NCBI RefSeq assembly: GCF_019511525.1 | Contig: NZ_JAEUAT010000009.1 | Location: 1-64,000 of the forward strand | Length of the DNA: 64,000 bases | Origin: Rhizobium cauense | Lineage (GTDB): Bacteria > Pseudomonadota > Alphaproteobacteria > Rhizobiales > Rhizobiaceae | Reading direction: 5' to 3' | Notes under the pieces: generated by a model | Told to the model about the DNA's origin: nothing | What the model saw: the letters and a program-made list of their open reading frames with translations, nothing else | Databases searched by the model: none | Program-made: the position numbers and the translations under genes | Part shown: positions 60,883 through 64,000 of the stretch, one piece after another | Layout: every line of letters starts with the position of its first letter | How positions within the stretch are numbered: the first letter of the stretch is position 1

Positions 60883-61104
60883 TTAGCGCGCCCCTGCCGC
60901 GAGCCGCACGGCGGACTTGGCGTCTTCCGTTTTCATCCGACCCTCAACCACCGCTCGGCACGCCTCCCATGCGCGTCGCCATTTGATCGTACTCTGGTTC
61001 GGTTCATGGATGAGCCAGGTCAAAGCCTCCTCCGGGGAGCCGACGACAATACGAATACTATCGTCTCCCAGCACGAGAGGCGTTTCCCATCGGTGTACCA
61101 ACAT
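60883..61104 (-). CDS. DUF982 protein
   Basis: The 73-residue product matches DUF982: RWETPLVLGDDSIRIVVGSP, EEALTWLIHEPNQSTIKWRR, AWEACRAVVEGRMKTEDAKS. DUF982 proteins are short, abundant in rhizobia and of unknown role. GGAG lies six bases before ATG 61104. It is alone on this strand, 387 bases after the HWE kinase. Confidence 0.85.
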   Translation of the reverse strand: MLVHRWETPLVLGDDSIRIVVGSPEEALTWLIHEPNQSTIKWRRAWEACRAVVEGRMKTEDAKSAVRLAAGAR

Positions 61105-61490
61105 GGCCGCACTCCAATCTCGTGGGGTTCACTATCGACGCATCGAGTATTCGTTCCGCCTTCATATAGATGGGTGTTCGCGGCATGTAATGAAAGGGGG
61201 AAATGGATAGCCGGTCGCTGAAGTGCCACTTCAGTTCAGTCGCGGAGCCACTGAACGATGTCACGATCTGACAGAACCGCGTCATATCTTCCTTGTATTG
61301 GCTTTCGACAACGAACCGGCCATGTATTGGTTGAACGAACGATTGGGTCTGCATGCTCACATAGTTAGCCAGCGGACGACATAAGGGGAGAAACATTCTT
61401 ACCAGGGCACCGCGATGAAGTACGCGTCCCCCACGACAAGGACTATGGTCGCCCTGCGCATTTGTATTGATCGGAATCGCTCACTCTTTT
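61105..61490. other. Non-coding gap between DUF982 and kinase genes
   Basis: Only short unrecognised frames on both strands. It should hold the DUF982 promoter; no terminator was recognised after the kinase stop. Confidence 0.4.
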
Positions 61491-62477
61491 TCATACCGGG
61501 ATCTTCATCACGGCAACGAAGCCCTGAGAGTGGTACTCCAGTTCCACCGATGCGGCCACATGCGCTGCGAGACCTTCAATCAGCTCGGTTCCGTATCCCT
61601 TCCGCTTAGGAGGGGAAACCGAAGGGCCGCCTTCCTCGCGCCATTGGCAAACGACCAGCTTTCTTCCGTTCGGTCCGGACACCACATCCCAGCTCACGCG
61701 AATGCGCCCAACGGGGGTGGAAATGGCACCATGCTTGATCGCATTCGTCGCAAGCTCATGGAACATCATGCTCACTGGAGGCACCTTTGTGCTCGGCATC
61801 TCTGCGGCCGGGCCAGAACACTCCAGACGTTCCGACACGGTGGCGCCCACCGCCTGCGTTACGAGGAATTCGAAATCAACCGATTCGGCGCGCGCGGCGA
61901 TATCCTGCGCCTTGAAGGTGACGTCCAACCTTCCGATAAGTGCCTCCTTGAAATCCGCCACTGCGGGCTCGTCGGCGCGGGTGTTCATCACCACAGCCCG
62001 GACGACCGCTGCCATGTTTTTCATCCGGTGGCGCATCTCCGCGACGATGAAATCCATTTCGGCATCATGGCGCCGGCGTTCTGTTACGTCGTCGAAGATG
62101 ACCAGGATGTTGGGACTGTTGTCGTCTGGATGCAGTAGGCGGCGGGCGTCAACCAGGAAAGTGCGTTGCCCGATCGTGGGGAAGTCGTGCCTCACCTCGA
62201 AACCGATGACGGCGGCCGCTCGCGGTATGATTGTCGAGATCAACTGCCGCAGCTCAGGAATGTCCCATTGCCCGTTGCCGAGTCCGAAGAAGTCCTGTGC
62301 GATGATGTCGTCGCGATTTACCTTGAATGCCCTGATAAACGCGTTGTTGGCAGTGGTTACACAGAAATTCTGGTCGATGACAACGACAGGCTGTGTCATC
62401 GTGTCGACTATGCCCTGGGCCTGGACGTGGCCTGTCTTCATCAGGCGGTATAGATCTTCAAGCAGCATCTGCGTCAT
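61491..62477 (-). CDS. PAS-domain HWE-family sensor histidine kinase
   Basis: The 328-residue product has a PAS domain (MTQPVVVIDQNFCVTTANNA, FFGLGNGQWDIPELRQLIST, LVIFDDVTERRR) and a HWE/HisKA_2 kinase core: acceptor His in IVAEMRHRMKNMAAVVRAVV, N box in MMFHELATNAIKHGAIS, W-x-E in VVCQWREEGGPSV and G box GYGTELIEGLAAHV. No membrane segment, so it senses inside the cell (redox, light or a small ligand). The small gene upstream ends nine bases before its start; AGGACCAAGG serves the ATG. No regulator is adjacent. Confidence 0.9.
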   Translation of the reverse strand: MTQMLLEDLYRLMKTGHVQAQGIVDTMTQPVVVIDQNFCVTTANNAFIRAFKVNRDDIIAQDFFGLGNGQWDIPELRQLISTIIPRAAAVIGFEVRHDFPTIGQRTFLVDARRLLHPDDNSPNILVIFDDVTERRRHDAEMDFIVAEMRHRMKNMAAVVRAVVMNTRADEPAVADFKEALIGRLDVTFKAQDIAARAESVDFEFLVTQAVGATVSERLECSGPAAEMPSTKVPPVSMMFHELATNAIKHGAISTPVGRIRVSWDVVSGPNGRKLVVCQWREEGGPSVSPPKRKGYGTELIEGLAAHVAASVELEYHSQGFVAVMKIPV

Positions 62478-62486
62478 CCTTGGTCC

Positions 62487-62777
62487 TCACACGGGTGGTC
62501 GCCATCCCTCTTCCGTCACTCGGACAATATCTGCTTCGAGGGCCGCGCATGTCGCTTCGTATTCTTCAATGAGTGCCTCATTACCTTCACCCCGTCGAAA
62601 AAAATCAAGCGCGATGCACGCCTCATCATATGCCTCGAACAGTTCGCGAGACATTGGCCAGGAGGACGAGGCCATAACCGCTAGCTGTTGGCGCAGTGCT
62701 GGTAGCTTGAGCATCAGGCGTCGAAGACCAGATTGAGCGGTCCCGCGACTATGGCCCTCTTCGTGATTGTTGCTCAA
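62487..62777 (-). CDS. Small hypothetical protein upstream of the HWE kinase
   Basis: The 96-residue acidic, helical protein (LRRLMLKLPALRQQLAVMAS, RELFEAYDEACIALDFFRRG, IEEYEATCAALEADIVRVTE) has no recognised family. Co-directional with and nine bases before the kinase gene, it could be a partner or a modulator of that kinase. ATG 62777 is preceded by GAGGA-type sequence (GAGGAGGACAAG). Confidence 0.65.
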   Translation of the reverse strand: MSNNHEEGHSRGTAQSGLRRLMLKLPALRQQLAVMASSSWPMSRELFEAYDEACIALDFFRRGEGNEALIEEYEATCAALEADIVRVTEEGWRPPV

Positions 62778-62986
62778 CGACTTGTCCTCCTCAATGCATG
62801 ATACCAGCGGGTGAGTGAGGGTGAAGTAAGTTACGGTATTATCTACTCCGACTGTGCGGCAAGGGATGTTTCGTGCCGTCTACTTTAGGGAGCCATTGAA
62901 GTCCAGGCTTGCTTTCTATCGTTACGCGGGTACCTTGAGGGTTATACCTTTGCCTTTGGTTGTGTACTTGTCGGAAGGGCGGACCG

Positions 62987-63941
62987 GTGAGAAATCAAAC
63001 TGCAAGCGTGCGTGCGGAACATCTATCCGACGATGCCGTGCGGGAACAGCTCGAACGAATTCTTTCAAGCGACGAGTTCATCCTTCCCGAGCGCGGACGC
63101 CGGTTCTTTCGCTTCATCGTGGACGAAACCCTGTTGGGACGGCAAGAGCGCCTCAAAGCTTTCACAATCGCACAGGATGTCTTTGGAAGAGGACCTGAAT
63201 TCGACGCGCAGAATGACCCGTGGCGTTCGCATTAGTGCGCGGCAGTTGCGTGCCGCGCTGGAGCGCTACTACCTTCTGGCCGGATCAAAGGATCGCATCT
63301 TGATCACAATTCCTAGCGGCGGATACGTGCCATCGTTTGTCTCCCCGCATGCCGTTCAATTCAACGGAAGCGGGCAGGAGACAAAGGGGTGCCAAGATGC
63401 CTCAAACTCTCCCATCATGGACGGCAGTGAAGCGAACTCGCCGAGACGCGAAGACCGGCTGCTTCGCTGGATTTTTGCCGGGGCGCTGTCGGTTGTGATC
63501 GCCGCCGTGATTTTCTCCAGGGTCGCCGAGCGAGAGAATCCTGCGCTACTGACGCCGGTCACAATTGAACGACCGACCATATACGTTCAGTCGTTCACGA
63601 CTGGGGGGCAAAACGAGGTCCCTGAAGACGTTTTGAGTGGGGTGACATCAGAAATCGTCGTCCAACTCGCTAATTACAAGGAAATCGTGGTATTGACAGG
63701 AAAGAGCGCACTTGGTGCCGACAATGGGCCGAGAGGCGCCTACGTCATGGAAGGAACGATCCGCCGGATTGGCGATGACATGCGGACCGTCGCTCGTTTG
63801 GTCCGCACAGACGATAATGTCGTGGTCTGGGCCGCGAACTATGACGTCGATCTCAAGGGCCGGAGCATGTTGGACGTTGAATTGGCAACCGCTCGATCCA
63901 TTGCGCAAGCGGTTGCGGCGCCATTCGAGAAAAGGCCATGA
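62987..63941 (+). pseudogene. Adenylate-cyclase-like N-domain protein with FlgO/TolB-N-like C-domain, frameshifted
   Basis: GTG 62987 (GGAAGGG upstream) opens LSDDAVREQLERILSSDEFI, RFFRFIVDETLLGRQERLKA, AFTIAQDVFGRGPEFDAQND, a domain common in rhizobial cyclase-like and TPR proteins. Near 63215 the sequence shifts frame by one base: VRISARQLRAALERYYLLAG, ILITIPSGGYVPSF, a membrane helix (WIFAGALSVVIAAVIF), and PTIYVQSFTTGGQNEVPEDV with YVMEGTIRRIGDDMRTVARL. The stop at 63939-63941 overlaps the next start as ATGA. One extra base explains the break. Confidence 0.75.
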
Positions 63942-64000
63942 CAGCAAAAAGCGGGCAAGGGGAGACGCCACGTCGTGCAACGCCGGGCGTCATTTCTTTG
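63938..64000 (+). CDS. Start of a gene running off the window
   Basis: ATG 63938 overlaps the previous stop (ATGA) and the frame is open to the window end: MTAKSGQGETPRRATPGVIS. Too short to assign a family; coupling suggests it belongs to the same operon as the frameshifted protein upstream. Confidence 0.5.
   Translation, partial: MTAKSGQGETPRRATPGVISL

Noticed and set aside
1..64000. CRISPR arrays, tRNA or rRNA genes, replication origin
   Set aside because: No regularly spaced repeats, cloverleaf-like genes, rRNA segments or replication genes were recognised by eye; a covariance or repeat search would be needed to exclude small ones.

Overview
The window looks like an accessory region (plasmid, chromid or chromosomal island) of a Rhizobiales bacterium, most likely the Rhizobium/Sinorhizobium/Agrobacterium group. 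The grounds are DUF6894, DUF982 and DUF995-type proteins, HWE-family kinase, FixJ- and NarL-type regulators, many sugar ABC transporters, high-GC coding and short ATGA-coupled operons. No ribosomal RNA, tRNA, CRISPR array or replication gene was seen. Species assignment is inference.

Region 1 (about 0.5-20.9 kb) is a cell-envelope and signalling cluster. On the minus strand lie an outer-membrane barrel protein, an eight-haem cytochrome c with HEAT/TPR repeats, a broken Gly-rich secreted protein ending in PFPPCY, a Tat-exported HAD phosphatase and a periplasmic sulfatase. Divergent from these are two sensor kinase systems, each with a periplasmic ABC-substrate-binding-like sensor: one with a FixJ-type regulator plus a lone receiver, the other with a NarL-type regulator plus a lone receiver. 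Next come a Cys-rich secreted protein, an OmpA-domain protein, a DUF1254 protein, an intact paralogue of the PPCY protein, a decayed barrel gene and a DUF900-type hydrolase lipoprotein. Two matching 41-bp elements and a second shared motif suggest the systems regulate genes within the cluster.

Region 2 (about 21-40.3 kb) is a patchwork of relics and small operons. It holds fragments of ParE, a DUF995 protein, a sulfatase, a GH13 glucosidase, a MarR regulator, a flavin monooxygenase and a transglutaminase-like protein, with an IS110 element. A 99% identical 624-bp copy of the 3' end of a GcvT-type FAD oxidoreductase gene (intact at 35124-37685) sits 15.6 kb away next to half of the DUF995 gene; the other half lies beside the intact oxidoreductase. 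Intact genes here include an SDR, a Crp/Fnr regulator, an ATP-dependent DNA ligase with a small partner gene, a transglutaminase-like protein, a cold-shock protein, and VapBC- and ParDE-type toxin-antitoxin pairs.

Region 3 (40.4-51.1 kb) is a sugar or amino-sugar catabolic locus: MalFGK-type ABC transporter, SIS-domain isomerase/deaminase, GatZ/KbaZ-like protein, BadF-type kinase and DeoR repressor in one minus-strand operon, then a GH4 alpha-galactosidase and a divergent AraC regulator. Galactosamine or an alpha-galactoside is the inferred substrate.

Region 4 (51.6-60.6 kb) is a complete autoinducer-2 uptake and processing system: lsrACDB on the minus strand and lsrR-lsrK-lsrG divergently. 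A class II aldolase occupies the place where enteric operons carry lsrF. No luxS is in the window, so the cell may take up AI-2 made by others.

Region 5 (60.9-64 kb) holds a DUF982 protein, an HWE histidine kinase with a small upstream gene, and a frameshifted adenylate-cyclase-like N-domain protein overlapping the start of a gene that runs off the window.
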